A stretch of 64,000 nt of DNA from Candidatus Thiomargarita nelsonii (lineage in GTDB: Bacteria > Pseudomonadota > Gammaproteobacteria > Beggiatoales > Beggiatoaceae): the NCBI GenBank assembly GCA_000785145.2, contig JSZA02000001.1:62001-126000 (forward strand). The letters run 5' to 3'. A program made the translations under genes and the position numbers. A model generated the notes under the pieces. The model was not told where the DNA came from. It saw nothing but the letters and a program-made list of their open reading frames with translations, and ran no database searches. Below, piece by piece: positions 47,252-55,029 of this stretch. Position 1 is the first letter of the stretch. Each line of letters begins with the position of its first letter.

Positions 47252-47732
47252 ATGAAAGCAAAAGAGGTTTTAAAACTAACCAATATTACTCGAAGACACC
47301 TATCAAGCCTGATTTAACACGCCAAATTGAAACGCTTGAAGCTTTTTGTTTGGCAAAAGGCATAACAATTGATCAGGTTTTTTCTGATGTTGCCAGTGGC
47401 ATTAACTTTGAAAAACGAAAAAATTTTTTTTCCCTACTTGATTTAGTGCTCGATGGACAGGTTGAAAAAGTTTTCATAAGCTACAAAGATCGCCTAAGTC
47501 GAGTAGGATTTAGCTTATTTAAACAACTATTTCTAAAATTGGGCGTTCCTTAACGATGTTTGGAACCGAAATCATTGTGGCCAATGGCCATTCTAATGAA
47601 AAATTAGATAGCGAAGAAATCATAAATGAAATCATTACGTTAATTCATTGTTTTTCACTTCGGACACGACTCAAAAAGGCGCGTAAAACGCGCAATCGAG
47701 GTGCTAAATGCTCGCCTTCCGAAAAAAATTAG
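47252..47732 (+). pseudogene. tnpA: IS607 TnpA serine recombinase, deleted and frameshifted
   Basis: Three pieces in different frames are recognisable. ATG 47252 opens MKAKEVLKLTNITRRHL, the MerR-like start of IS607 TnpA, and stops at 47317. A second frame then reads PDLTRQIETLEAFCLAKG through YKDRLSRVGFSLFKQLFLK and stops at 47553. The C-terminal frame resumes at about 47559 (FGTEIIVANGHSNEKLDSEE) and stops at 47732. The rest of the helix-turn-helix and the region with the catalytic serine are missing. About 17 extra bases (47542-47558) break the second junction. The gene cannot give an active recombinase. Its 3' end overlaps the tnpB start. Confidence 0.75.
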
Positions 47733-49194
47733 AGGACTGGATAAAAGACAGTTTAAGCGACTTAGGGAACTCACTTCTCATGCCAAAAACTTGTACAACC
47801 AAGGTTTATGGGTACTACGCCAGGCTTGGGAATGTACAGGAATATACTTTCCATATGTACAAATGGATAAGGCCATGAAAAAAGTTGAAAACCTTGAAGG
47901 TAAGGTCAACTACAAATTATTAAAGGCCAAGGTTGCTCAACAAACATTGCGACGACTTGATAAAAACTTTTTGGGCTTTTTCCGGGCGAGCGAGGATTTT
48001 AAAAAAAATCCAGGCAAGTACAAAGGGCGACCTAGACCTCCTCAGTTTAAGCAGAAAAAACTTGATAATTTGGTTTTCGATTATCAAGCTTTCAAAATCA
48101 AAGAAAAATTGGTGATTTTGAAAGAAAACTTTGAAATAAAGTCGTTCAAATTACCAAGTGGCAAAGTTTTTCAATTGGTTGAAGTCCTCACTACTGAAGG
48201 TTTGGTTGTCTTAGAAAAAGGCTTGGAAATACAACTACCTAAACAATTGGTAGGCAAAGCCATCAAACAGATTGAGGTGATTCCAAAATACAAATCTTTT
48301 CATGCCATTTTTGTTTACGATGATGAACAAAGCGATATTTATCAAATAGTTAAGCCTTTAAAAACGGTAGAACAAGTAAATTTTTACCAACTTGACTCCA
48401 AAGGTGAATTTAGTTCCAAAATAGTGAAGTTTCATAACAAGGTGATGTCTATAGATTTAGGACTCAATAACCTTGCGACTTGTGTCACTAATGGCATCGT
48501 CAAACCATTTATTATTGATGGTAGGCGGCTTAAATCTGTAAATGCTTATTATAATAAGCGAAAGGCGAAAATACAATCAACACTCGAAAAAACGAGAAGG
48601 AGGAAATGGTCGCGGAAACTTCAAAACCTCACAAATCGACGTAATGCCGCTGTAAATGATTATATTCATCGGGCAACGGCTATGGTGGTAAAATCTTGTC
48701 TTGAACACAACATTTCAAAAGTTGTTGTGGGTGATGTTGCTAAATCACTTAATAGCATTAATTTGGGCAAAAAAACCAATCAGAACTTCGTAAATATAGC
48801 TTTGGGCCAGTTTGTAGACTTGTTGTCGTACAAGCTCGGGTCACACGGTATCTTCCTTATAGTGACAAACGAAAGTTATACTTCAAAAGCGAGTTTTGTT
48901 GATGGCGATAAAATGCCTAAGACGTACAATCCGAAAACTAAAAAGAAACGGGTATTTAGTGGTAAACGAGTAAAACGTGGTTTGTATAAATCGGCTGACG
49001 GCACACTTTTGAATGCTGATACCAATGGTGCTTATAACATTCTTCGCAAGAATGATTCTAACTTCTCGTTTGAAAAGTTAGTTGAGAAGGTTGGAACTAA
49101 GTTCAAAGATTGGCTACATGCAACCAAACGGATTCGTTTCTTTTTGAACAATAATGAGCATAACAAGCAACCCCAAGCTTCGGCGAAGGGATAA
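47701..49194 (+). CDS. tnpB: TnpB-family RNA-guided nuclease (OrfB_IS605), 497 aa
   Basis: An intact reading frame with a GTG start at 47701, overlapping the end of the tnpA remnant. The RuvC-like fold shows MSIDLGLNNLATC (Asp about residue 252), and LLNADTNGAYNILRK carries the last Asp. The usual Glu position reads VVVGDVAKSL. A Glu appears instead in TNESYTSKASF, close to where a zinc ribbon would start. The Cys pairs of the zinc ribbon are absent: this region reads GDKMPKTYNPKTKKKRVFSGKRVKR. TnpB proteins cut DNA guided by an element-encoded RNA. The length is slightly more than usual. Whether it is active is unknown, because its partner recombinase is broken. Confidence 0.85.
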   Translation: MLNARLPKKIRGLDKRQFKRLRELTSHAKNLYNQGLWVLRQAWECTGIYFPYVQMDKAMKKVENLEGKVNYKLLKAKVAQQTLRRLDKNFLGFFRASEDFKKNPGKYKGRPRPPQFKQKKLDNLVFDYQAFKIKEKLVILKENFEIKSFKLPSGKVFQLVEVLTTEGLVVLEKGLEIQLPKQLVGKAIKQIEVIPKYKSFHAIFVYDDEQSDIYQIVKPLKTVEQVNFYQLDSKGEFSSKIVKFHNKVMSIDLGLNNLATCVTNGIVKPFIIDGRRLKSVNAYYNKRKAKIQSTLEKTRRRKWSRKLQNLTNRRNAAVNDYIHRATAMVVKSCLEHNISKVVVGDVAKSLNSINLGKKTNQNFVNIALGQFVDLLSYKLGSHGIFLIVTNESYTSKASFVDGDKMPKTYNPKTKKKRVFSGKRVKRGLYKSADGTLLNADTNGAYNILRKNDSNFSFEKLVEKVGTKFKDWLHATKRIRFFLNNNEHNKQPQASAKG

Positions 49195-49315
49195 TGGGTT
49201 GATCGTTCCCATGTTCGGAAATAGAAAAATATTTCTATATATTTCTATATTTAACAACAAAATTTCGATCTAGCGAAGGTTTTTGCGGCAGCATAATAAG
49301 TAAGAATAAAGTAAA

Positions 49316-50188
49316 ATGATAAAAAAATTCCTCAAATGGCTCAAAGGGAAAATACCCTTATTAATTGTTCTTGCACTTATATTACTGTTATTAATCGTAT
49401 TTTTTTTTAATCGTATTTTTATCACCATAAACTCGGGTGAAGCAGGTGTATTATACCAACGTTTTTCTGCTGGAACAGTGACTGATTATGTCTATGCTGA
49501 GGGCATTCACCTTGTAGCACCTTGGGATACCATGTACATTTATAATGTTAGAATTCAAACCCAGTTGCACGATTTTGAGGTATTAACTAATCGGGGTTTA
49601 CCGATTAACTTAACCTTGGCAATTCGTTATCGTCCCGAATACGAAACGGTAGGGCTTCTCCATCAACAAGTGGGTCCAAATTATCTCAATACCATCATTG
49701 TGCCAGAGATTGAATCGGAATTACGTAAACATATTGGTCATTATAACCCAGAAGATATTTACATCAACAAAGAAAATATTCTCACCGAAATTTTTGTCAG
49801 TGCCCTAGACTCACTCGGACAAAAATTTGTTAAAGTTAATGATGTCGTCATTCGAACCGTCACTTTACCAACAGAAATCAAAAAAGCTATTGAAAAAAAG
49901 TTAATTGAGGAACAAAGCTATCAAACTTATGATTTTAAACTAAAAATAGAAGAAAAGGAAGCGGAACGGAAGCTAATTGAAGCGCAAGGCATTCGGGATT
50001 ATCAAGAGATTATTTCTGAAACTTTAAATGAAAAACTGATCAAGTGGCAGGGTATCCAAGCTACCTTACAGTTATCAGAATCTGAAAATACTAAAGTTGT
50101 TATCATTGGTGGAGGCAAAGACGGATTGCCTATTATTGGAAATGTTCCTATTTCGTCAAACGAAATGACACAACCAGCATCTCCCTAA
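49316..50188 (+). CDS. SPFH/prohibitin-like (Band 7) membrane protein, 290 aa
   Basis: One N-terminal transmembrane helix (about 12-32) is followed by an SPFH domain starting ITINSGEAGVLYQRFSAGT, with the prohibitin-like segment RTVTLPTEIKKAIEKKLIEEQ and an Ala/Glu-rich coiled coil (EEKEAERKLIEAQGIRDYQ). Prohibitin-like proteins form rings on the membrane and support protein quality control or microdomains. ATG 49316 is the first codon of the frame after a purine-rich but weak ribosome binding site. A binding-protein gene follows by 15 bp, so they may be one operon. No link to the biosynthetic genes is evident. Confidence 0.85.
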   Translation: MIKKFLKWLKGKIPLLIVLALILLLLIVFFFNRIFITINSGEAGVLYQRFSAGTVTDYVYAEGIHLVAPWDTMYIYNVRIQTQLHDFEVLTNRGLPINLTLAIRYRPEYETVGLLHQQVGPNYLNTIIVPEIESELRKHIGHYNPEDIYINKENILTEIFVSALDSLGQKFVKVNDVVIRTVTLPTEIKKAIEKKLIEEQSYQTYDFKLKIEEKEAERKLIEAQGIRDYQEIISETLNEKLIKWQGIQATLQLSESENTKVVIIGGGKDGLPIIGNVPISSNEMTQPASP

Positions 50189-50203
50189 CTATTTATGTGA
50201 ATT

Positions 50204-51580
50204 ATGATAAACCAAAAACTCACAATGCTAATAATCGCCTTACTCATCTCGGGATGTCATCAATCTTATGATGATTCTAAAAAGGAAAGAGAGCAAACGC
50301 TCCGTGAAAGTAAAGGTAGTATAATCATTGGTGTTGCATGGCCAAATGAGGAGCATAACTTTGTTAAAGGGGCTTTGTTAGCGGCGAAAGAAATCAATCA
50401 CAATGGGGGAATTTTAAACCAATCACTGAAACTGCTCATAAATGACGGAGAAAAAGCAATTTTTAATTCTTCAGTAAATATTAGAGCAGCACAACATATT
50501 GGAATTGGGGTTGCTAACTCTTATGCTAACAATTCTGAGGTGGTTGCTGTTATTGGGCATCAGTTTTCCAAACTGGCTATTTCGGCTTCTATTGTTTATC
50601 AAAATCATGGCATTGTTTTCCTCGCTCCGACTGCGACTAATCTCAATTTAACGAATCATAATTTTAATTATATTTTTCGGATGCACCCTAGTAATGCCGA
50701 GATGGGAAAGCAGTTAGCGGCCTATTCCCATAAACTAGGCCACAAAAAAATGGTTATTTTGCACGATAGAAGTCGTTATGGTTATGAATTGGCAGATTCA
50801 TTCCTTCATCACGCTGAAAAAGATGGTATTGAACTGGTGATGCGCCGTTCTTTTTTTGCCAATAGAAACAATTTTATTGATCTCATAGTTGACTTGAGAC
50901 TGATTCAAAAAGATTTTGAGGCGATTTTTCTCTCAACGAGTAGTGCGGTGGCTAGCAAAATCTATGAAGAAAGCCGTGAGATGAAGATTATGGCCCCCTT
51001 TGTAGGGGGAGAGACATTGGATTCACAGCAATTTTGGAACCTTGTTAAAATATGGGAAACTATCGACGAATTGCCTGCAAAGTCTATCGTGCCAACGCTA
51101 TTCCAAGAATCAGATCCTTTTACACAAACTTTTATCAAAAAATTTAAACAAGAGTATGGTGAGTCTGCCCAAGCTGAGCGTTATGCGGCGTTGGGATATG
51201 ATGCAATTAAAATTATCGAACATGCGGTAAAAATATCTAAGTCAACCGTACCCATAAAAATTGCCGAAACCTTGCGGTATATGCCACCATGTCGGGGTGT
51301 CACTGGTCAATACCAGTTTAAAACTAATGGTAATATTAGAAATAAAAACTTATATTTCAAAATGTTTCGTCAAGGAAAATTTGAATATCAGCGCTTTGAG
51401 GATCAAAGTGCTACCAATCAAAAAGTATGGGAATGTGGTAATATCGATAGCGATAAAGACAATATTCCTGATTACATAGATCGTTGTCCAAATAACACTC
51501 AAGCAGAAATCTCTAAAGGGGTTTATAATCAAGGTATTTATCAAGGTTGTCCGATTGATACTGATGAGCTTGGCGATTAA
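50204..51580 (+). CDS. ABC-type branched-chain amino acid binding-protein-like lipoprotein, 458 aa
   Basis: A lipoprotein signal peptide (MLIIALLISGC, lipid-modified Cys18) precedes a type 1 periplasmic binding fold: SIIIGVAWPNEEHNFVKGAL, AAKEINHNGGIL, VVAVIGHQFSKLAISAS, FRMHPSNAEMGKQLA, and YAALGYDAIKIIEHA. This is the Peripla_BP_6/LivJ class. The C-terminus (about 415-431, DSDKDNIPDYIDRCPNN) is a thrombospondin type-3-like calcium-binding repeat, unusual on a transport receptor and more typical of surface proteins. No permease genes follow. It may be a sensor or orphan receptor instead of a transport component. Confidence 0.8.
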   Translation: MINQKLTMLIIALLISGCHQSYDDSKKEREQTLRESKGSIIIGVAWPNEEHNFVKGALLAAKEINHNGGILNQSLKLLINDGEKAIFNSSVNIRAAQHIGIGVANSYANNSEVVAVIGHQFSKLAISASIVYQNHGIVFLAPTATNLNLTNHNFNYIFRMHPSNAEMGKQLAAYSHKLGHKKMVILHDRSRYGYELADSFLHHAEKDGIELVMRRSFFANRNNFIDLIVDLRLIQKDFEAIFLSTSSAVASKIYEESREMKIMAPFVGGETLDSQQFWNLVKIWETIDELPAKSIVPTLFQESDPFTQTFIKKFKQEYGESAQAERYAALGYDAIKIIEHAVKISKSTVPIKIAETLRYMPPCRGVTGQYQFKTNGNIRNKNLYFKMFRQGKFEYQRFEDQSATNQKVWECGNIDSDKDNIPDYIDRCPNNTQAEISKGVYNQGIYQGCPIDTDELGD

Positions 51581-51597
51581 AGATTATTTAAATTATT

Positions 51598-51768
51598 ATG
51601 TATTACATACTAACGGCTAGTATTGTATTAAGTTTGCTGATTGGTTTATTAGGAGCCAACCGCAAATTTGGGTTTTGGGGATATTTTTTTGGTTCCCTAT
51701 TTTTGACCCCACTGATTGGTTTACTGTTGCTACTGGCTTCGGATCCACGTCCTAGCCAGAAGACTTAA
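51598..51768 (+). CDS. small hydrophobic membrane protein, 56 aa
   Basis: ATG 51598 to TAA 51766-51768, 17 bp after the binding-protein gene. The sequence has two hydrophobic stretches (MYYILTASIVLSLLIGLLGA and FFGSLFLTPLIGLLLLLAS) joined by NRKFGFWGY, and a short polar tail (DPRPSQKT). This is the layout of small inner-membrane proteins with a conserved R-FGFW turn. No function is known to me. The ribosome binding site is weak, and the frame may be translated by coupling with the upstream gene. Confidence 0.6.
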   Translation: MYYILTASIVLSLLIGLLGANRKFGFWGYFFGSLFLTPLIGLLLLLASDPRPSQKT

Positions 51769-51812
51769 CGTTTAGACTTTCTTTCACTCACTCCTAACAA
51801 TTGGAGGTTTTT

Positions 51813-51995
51813 ATGGCAATTGAAACTAGCCTTGTTAACAGCATCCCTAGTGGTTTAAGTGCTGGTAGTTTTAAAGCTTTTCTGATGGTTCATCCGGTAG
51901 GTGTTGCTGTAGCTGGTGGCGCATTAGTCGGTATGGGGACTTACTACCTGATGAATAAGTTTTTCAAGAAAAAAAAGGAACCAGCTGTAGCTTAA
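51813..51995 (+). CDS. small single-pass membrane protein, 60 aa
   Basis: ATG 51813 has a strong GGAGG (51803-51807) in front. A TTG four codons earlier is in frame but overlaps that site, so ATG is preferred. Residues 28-47 (PVGVAVAGGALVGMGTYYLM) form a Gly/Ala-rich transmembrane helix, followed by a lysine cluster (FFKKKKEP) that would remain in the cytoplasm. Family not recognised. The leader resembles that of the TolC-type gene (ttggagg...ttttatg). Confidence 0.6.
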   Translation: MAIETSLVNSIPSGLSAGSFKAFLMVHPVGVAVAGGALVGMGTYYLMNKFFKKKKEPAVA

Positions 51996-52027
51996 ATTTA
52001 GGTTAAATGTGTTCCCCTGTCCACGCT

Positions 52028-52090
52028 TCAATGCCCTTAACTTAAGGGCAATGCCCCTACATGGACCGTGATTTATCGTAGGGGCAATCC
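52028..52090. repeat. 'taggggcaat' palindromic repeat copy
   Basis: Reads tcaatgcccttaacttaag, GGGCAATGCCCCTAC, atggaccgtgatttatc, then GTAGGGGCAATCCC. It is the same family as at 873 and 43301, with the outer ggttgccc arm missing. Confidence 0.65.
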
Positions 52091-52196
52091 CAATATGCGC
52101 CAACTTAGAGCCTGTTTGAAATTATTTTTCATCTAGCAAGTGTCGCCTGAATTAATGTAGGGTGCGTCCTACGCACCTATTTTGTTTTAATACATT

Positions 52197-52238
52197 AATT
52201 TATATATATTTTTTTATAATTTATATATATTTTTTTAT
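52197..52238. repeat. perfect 21-bp tandem duplication
   Basis: Two adjacent identical 21-bp units, each aatttatatatat followed by tttttttat, span 52197-52217 and 52218-52238. This is probably replication slippage in AT-rich DNA. No function is evident. Confidence 0.75.
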
Positions 52239-52685
52239 TTTAGCTTTCTAAAATAAAATCACCTCAAAATACGCCAAACATGATTTTTAGTACCTTCTTA
52301 CATTTTACCCTCAATTTTCAAATCACCTCAAAAACACACAAGCCCCATGTTAACTATTTTTTCGAGATAATTGAAGGGTGCCAAAAATTTTGACACCAAA
52401 AAATTTTTTTGGGCATGACATCAACAGGCGATGGTAACAAAATGTTCAAAGTTCTTAGCAAACAATACCATAAAAATTACAAGTGTATTATTTTTGCCAG
52501 CGATGGGATCAATTGCAGGGGCTTGGATTAGAGGGCAGCGGTGAAGTCAATGCCATTGGCGTAGGGGCTACCCTATCGGGTTTGCCCTTAACTTAATGGC
52601 AGTCTCTCTTTAAATGCGACAGTCTTGGGACTGTCATTCCCTAAAACGGTCCGAACCATTGTTATTATTTATAATTAAATTGACC

Positions 52686-53156
52686 ATGAAGCATTTGACA
52701 AGCCCATTAAATAAAGAAGCCAATACTATCATCAAAAGTTATGTCGTTAGTTCTATGGCTATCGCTTTTATCCCTGTTCCTTTGGTGGATTTTATCGCCA
52801 TATCGAGCCTTCGGTTAAAAATGCTGCGTGCTTTGGCTAAACTACATAACATTGAATTTTCCAGAAGTCTTGGCAAGTCTCTGATAACAACATTACTGGG
52901 CGGTGTGATGCCGCTTTATATATTTAAGCCGGTGGCTAGTATAATTAAAATTATACCAGGCATTGGTCAAGCAACCGCCATAATCAGCATGCCAATACTT
53001 GAGGGTGCTGCTACTTACGCGATTGGAAAAGTATTTACACAACATTTTGAATCTGGCGGTACCTTACGTGATTTTGACTCAAAAACAGCAAAAAAAAGTT
53101 TTACTTCTGAATTTAAAGAAGGGCAACGTGTGGCTGCCAAAATGAAAAAAAAATAG
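52686..53156 (+). CDS. DUF697-like small membrane protein, 156 aa (copy 2)
   Basis: A paralogue of the protein at 44696. It shares IAFIPVPLVDFIAISSLRLK (compare GIAAVPFPLVDLAAVTGLQI), IIKIIPGIGQA, ATYAIGKVFTQHFESGGT and the DFD motif. ATG 52686 (MKHLTSPLNKEANTIIKSY) is chosen because the earlier part of the frame is unrelated to copy 1 and lies beside repeat DNA. Several hydrophobic helices are predicted. It precedes the TolC-type gene by 120 bp, which includes a separate promoter. Function unknown; its position beside a second export component parallels copy 1. Confidence 0.6.
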   Translation: MKHLTSPLNKEANTIIKSYVVSSMAIAFIPVPLVDFIAISSLRLKMLRALAKLHNIEFSRSLGKSLITTLLGGVMPLYIFKPVASIIKIIPGIGQATAIISMPILEGAATYAIGKVFTQHFESGGTLRDFDSKTAKKSFTSEFKEGQRVAAKMKKK

Positions 53157-53183
53157 TAAGTACTCATCCCCTAAAAAAAAAGG

Positions 53184-53211
53184 TTGCAAAATATCCAATA
53201 AACTATATACT
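53184..53211 (+). promoter_or_regulatory. sigma-70-type promoter upstream of TolC-like gene
   Basis: TTGCAA (53184-53189), a 16-bp spacer and TATACT (53206-53211) give a good match to the housekeeping consensus. Transcription would start about 60 bp before the TolC-type start codon. Confidence 0.5.
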
Positions 53212-53276
53212 GTGACCAGAAAAATCTCCACCTCTACAGGATTAAGCTATCTAACTTTTTGGAGGAAATTATTTTT

Positions 53277-54896
53277 ATGACCCATTTTTTGGCAAAACAA
53301 AAATTGCAATTGTTACGCGCCCTTCCATTGGGCTCATTACTCATGGTAATACCACCATACTCCGCTCTTGCCCAGGCAGGTTCTGGAGTTAGCGAGCAAT
53401 TAAATGCCAATCTCACCACCTTGTCAGGTGGACCACTGAGCTTACAGCAGGTAGCCCTTATTACGCTGAAAAATTCACCTACTCTCATACAGGGAACATT
53501 AGGAGTGCAATCCGCTATAGCCGGTGCCCAGATGGCGAGCAGTGAATTTGATATCTACACCTCTGTCGTTGGCACTACCAGTCAAGGCAGACCGGCCTTT
53601 ACTCCTGATACAGACACACAGAATCTCACTTTTTCGTTAAACAAACGCTTCAGAACGGGTATTAGCACCACAGTGAGTGCTGGTATCTCCCGAGCAGACA
53701 ATCGTATTATTTCTCAAGACACAACAAATATTTCTCAACTCAATTTGAATATCACTATTCCTTTACTAAAAGGACGGGGTTACGTTTCAGCAGCGGCAAG
53801 TGAAAGTTCAGCTCGGCTGCAAAGTCAGGCAGTGGAATTGAATTTTTACCACGGTATTTCAAAATTGTTGCTTGCCAGCACCAATGCTTATTGGGATTAC
53901 AAAGCCGCAACGAAAAATCTCAAAATCCAGCAAGAGTCTGAGCAAAGGATACGAAATTGGATCAAGACAGCGAAAGAGGGGATTAAGACAAAAAATCAGG
54001 GGATTAAATTACGTGCGAGTGTGGGTGCATCTCGCATTAGAGCTTATTTGCTCGATAAGCAGCGAAACACGATTGCCGCTATAGAACAGCTAAATAGCAC
54101 TAAAGGTGCTTTAGCTGTGAGCACTGGCATTTCTAACAAACAGTTCGCCAACATAGGTGAACCTTCAGAAGACTTTCCTTATGATTGGAGTGGAGTTTTA
54201 GCGAGACTTGAACAACAACCGATGCAGCATAAATGGATTGCTAAAGCGAAAGAAAAACGCCTAGATATCCAGGCTGCTAAACTGAAGCAAGAAGCATCAG
54301 CCATTTTATTAGCCAAAGCGAGGCGAGATGTGTTACCCCAGCTTAATTTTGGTTTAAATGCCACTCGTAGGGCTTATGAACTAGGCGATGGTTATAATCG
54401 TTATATTGATGCTTTGAGCAGTGATACCCGTGGTACGAATACCGGAGTGAGCCTCACGTTTGTTTACCCGTTGGGTAATAATCTTGCCAAAGGCCAACGT
54501 GACTTAGCCAATGCCACCTATAATATTAACGTTATTAAGACGAATGACTTGCAGAGGACAGTCAGTATGCAGATCGAAGTTAATACTGGCACACTGATGC
54601 GTAGGCTGAAAGAAGCTGTAGAAGCAGTAAAAGCGGTCAAGCTTTATGGCTCTACTTTAGAAACAAGCTATAATAACTCTCGTAACCGTTTGTTAGACAA
54701 GCCCCATCTCATCCTTAATTTGATTGATATCGAGGAGAAATTCACACAAGCAAATAATAACCTCGTCACTAGTCTACAAGAGTTGGCTAAAGCGATAGCC
54801 AAACTCCGTTATCAAACGGGTACGATTCTCACTGCTGTAAGCATGGACATTGATGAATTGAAATTGGGAGATTTGTCAAAATTACCTCGTATGTAA
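53277..54896 (+). CDS. TolC-family outer-membrane efflux protein, 539 aa
   Basis: A signal peptide (about residues 1-31, ending YSALAQA) is followed by two copies of the outer-membrane efflux repeat with long amphipathic helices: LSLQQVALITLKNSPTLIQG, AKEKRLDIQAAKLKQEASAI, then FVYPLGNNLAKGQRDLANA. Members form trimeric channels linking the periplasm to the outside. ATG 53277 follows GGAGG (53261-53265), and a sigma-70-like promoter lies upstream. Together with the ABC exporter at 45264 it could complete an export route for the peptide. No membrane-fusion protein is visible in the window. Confidence 0.85.
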   Translation: MTHFLAKQKLQLLRALPLGSLLMVIPPYSALAQAGSGVSEQLNANLTTLSGGPLSLQQVALITLKNSPTLIQGTLGVQSAIAGAQMASSEFDIYTSVVGTTSQGRPAFTPDTDTQNLTFSLNKRFRTGISTTVSAGISRADNRIISQDTTNISQLNLNITIPLLKGRGYVSAAASESSARLQSQAVELNFYHGISKLLLASTNAYWDYKAATKNLKIQQESEQRIRNWIKTAKEGIKTKNQGIKLRASVGASRIRAYLLDKQRNTIAAIEQLNSTKGALAVSTGISNKQFANIGEPSEDFPYDWSGVLARLEQQPMQHKWIAKAKEKRLDIQAAKLKQEASAILLAKARRDVLPQLNFGLNATRRAYELGDGYNRYIDALSSDTRGTNTGVSLTFVYPLGNNLAKGQRDLANATYNINVIKTNDLQRTVSMQIEVNTGTLMRRLKEAVEAVKAVKLYGSTLETSYNNSRNRLLDKPHLILNLIDIEEKFTQANNNLVTSLQELAKAIAKLRYQTGTILTAVSMDIDELKLGDLSKLPRM

Positions 54897-54901
54897 TTGG
54901 T

Positions 54902-54962
54902 TAAGTACTGAACCATGAATTATCGGAGATATTAGAGCCCAAAGCTAAAGCTTTGGACTCCA
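54902..54962. repeat. second copy of the repeat found at 4702
   Basis: The first 45 bp match 4702-4746 with only three differences (taagtactgaaccatgaat, tatcgga, then gag-ccaaagct). A single near-palindrome (CCAAAGCTaAAGCTTTGG) replaces the double arms of the other copy. It lies between the TolC-like gene and the FAAL-PKS start, in the leader of the latter. Confidence 0.8.
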
Positions 54963-55029
54963 ATTCATTATTAAAAATATTTAAAAAAAATCAATAATAA
55001 AAAAGTTGAGCATCAAGTATAATTTAACA

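Larger units (their letters stand above)
47205..49262 (+). mobile_element. IS607-like insertion element (decayed tnpA, tnpB)
   Basis: Contains remnants of an IS607 serine-recombinase gene followed by tnpB. Both outer edges carry related AT-rich blocks: aatatttctatat at about 47229 on the left, and atatttctatatatttctat at about 49231 on the right. No terminal inverted repeats are expected for this family. The boundaries given are estimates. A guide (omega) RNA would be expected to overlap the tnpB 3' end and the right end, but I cannot define it by eye. Confidence 0.65.
51996..52685. other. repeat-rich, AT-rich intergenic region
   Basis: A 690-bp spacer. It contains a 'taggggcaat' repeat (52028-52090), a gtagggtgcgtcctacgcacc block (about 52158), a perfect 21-bp tandem duplication (52197-52238) and a small hairpin (52377-52397, GGTG-C-AAAA / TTTT-G-CACC). 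A partial MITE (about 52548-52604) has tcaatgccattgg and cttaacttaatggcagt ends. No gene is supported. Confidence 0.55.

Noticed and set aside
47062..47283. 73-aa minus-strand ORF before tnpB
   Set aside because: It crosses the element edge and overlaps the tnpA remnant, with no motif.
52377..52397. Hairpin as a rho-independent terminator
   Set aside because: The stem is short with a mismatch and is not followed by a clean T-run. The nearest upstream gene ends about 380 bp earlier.
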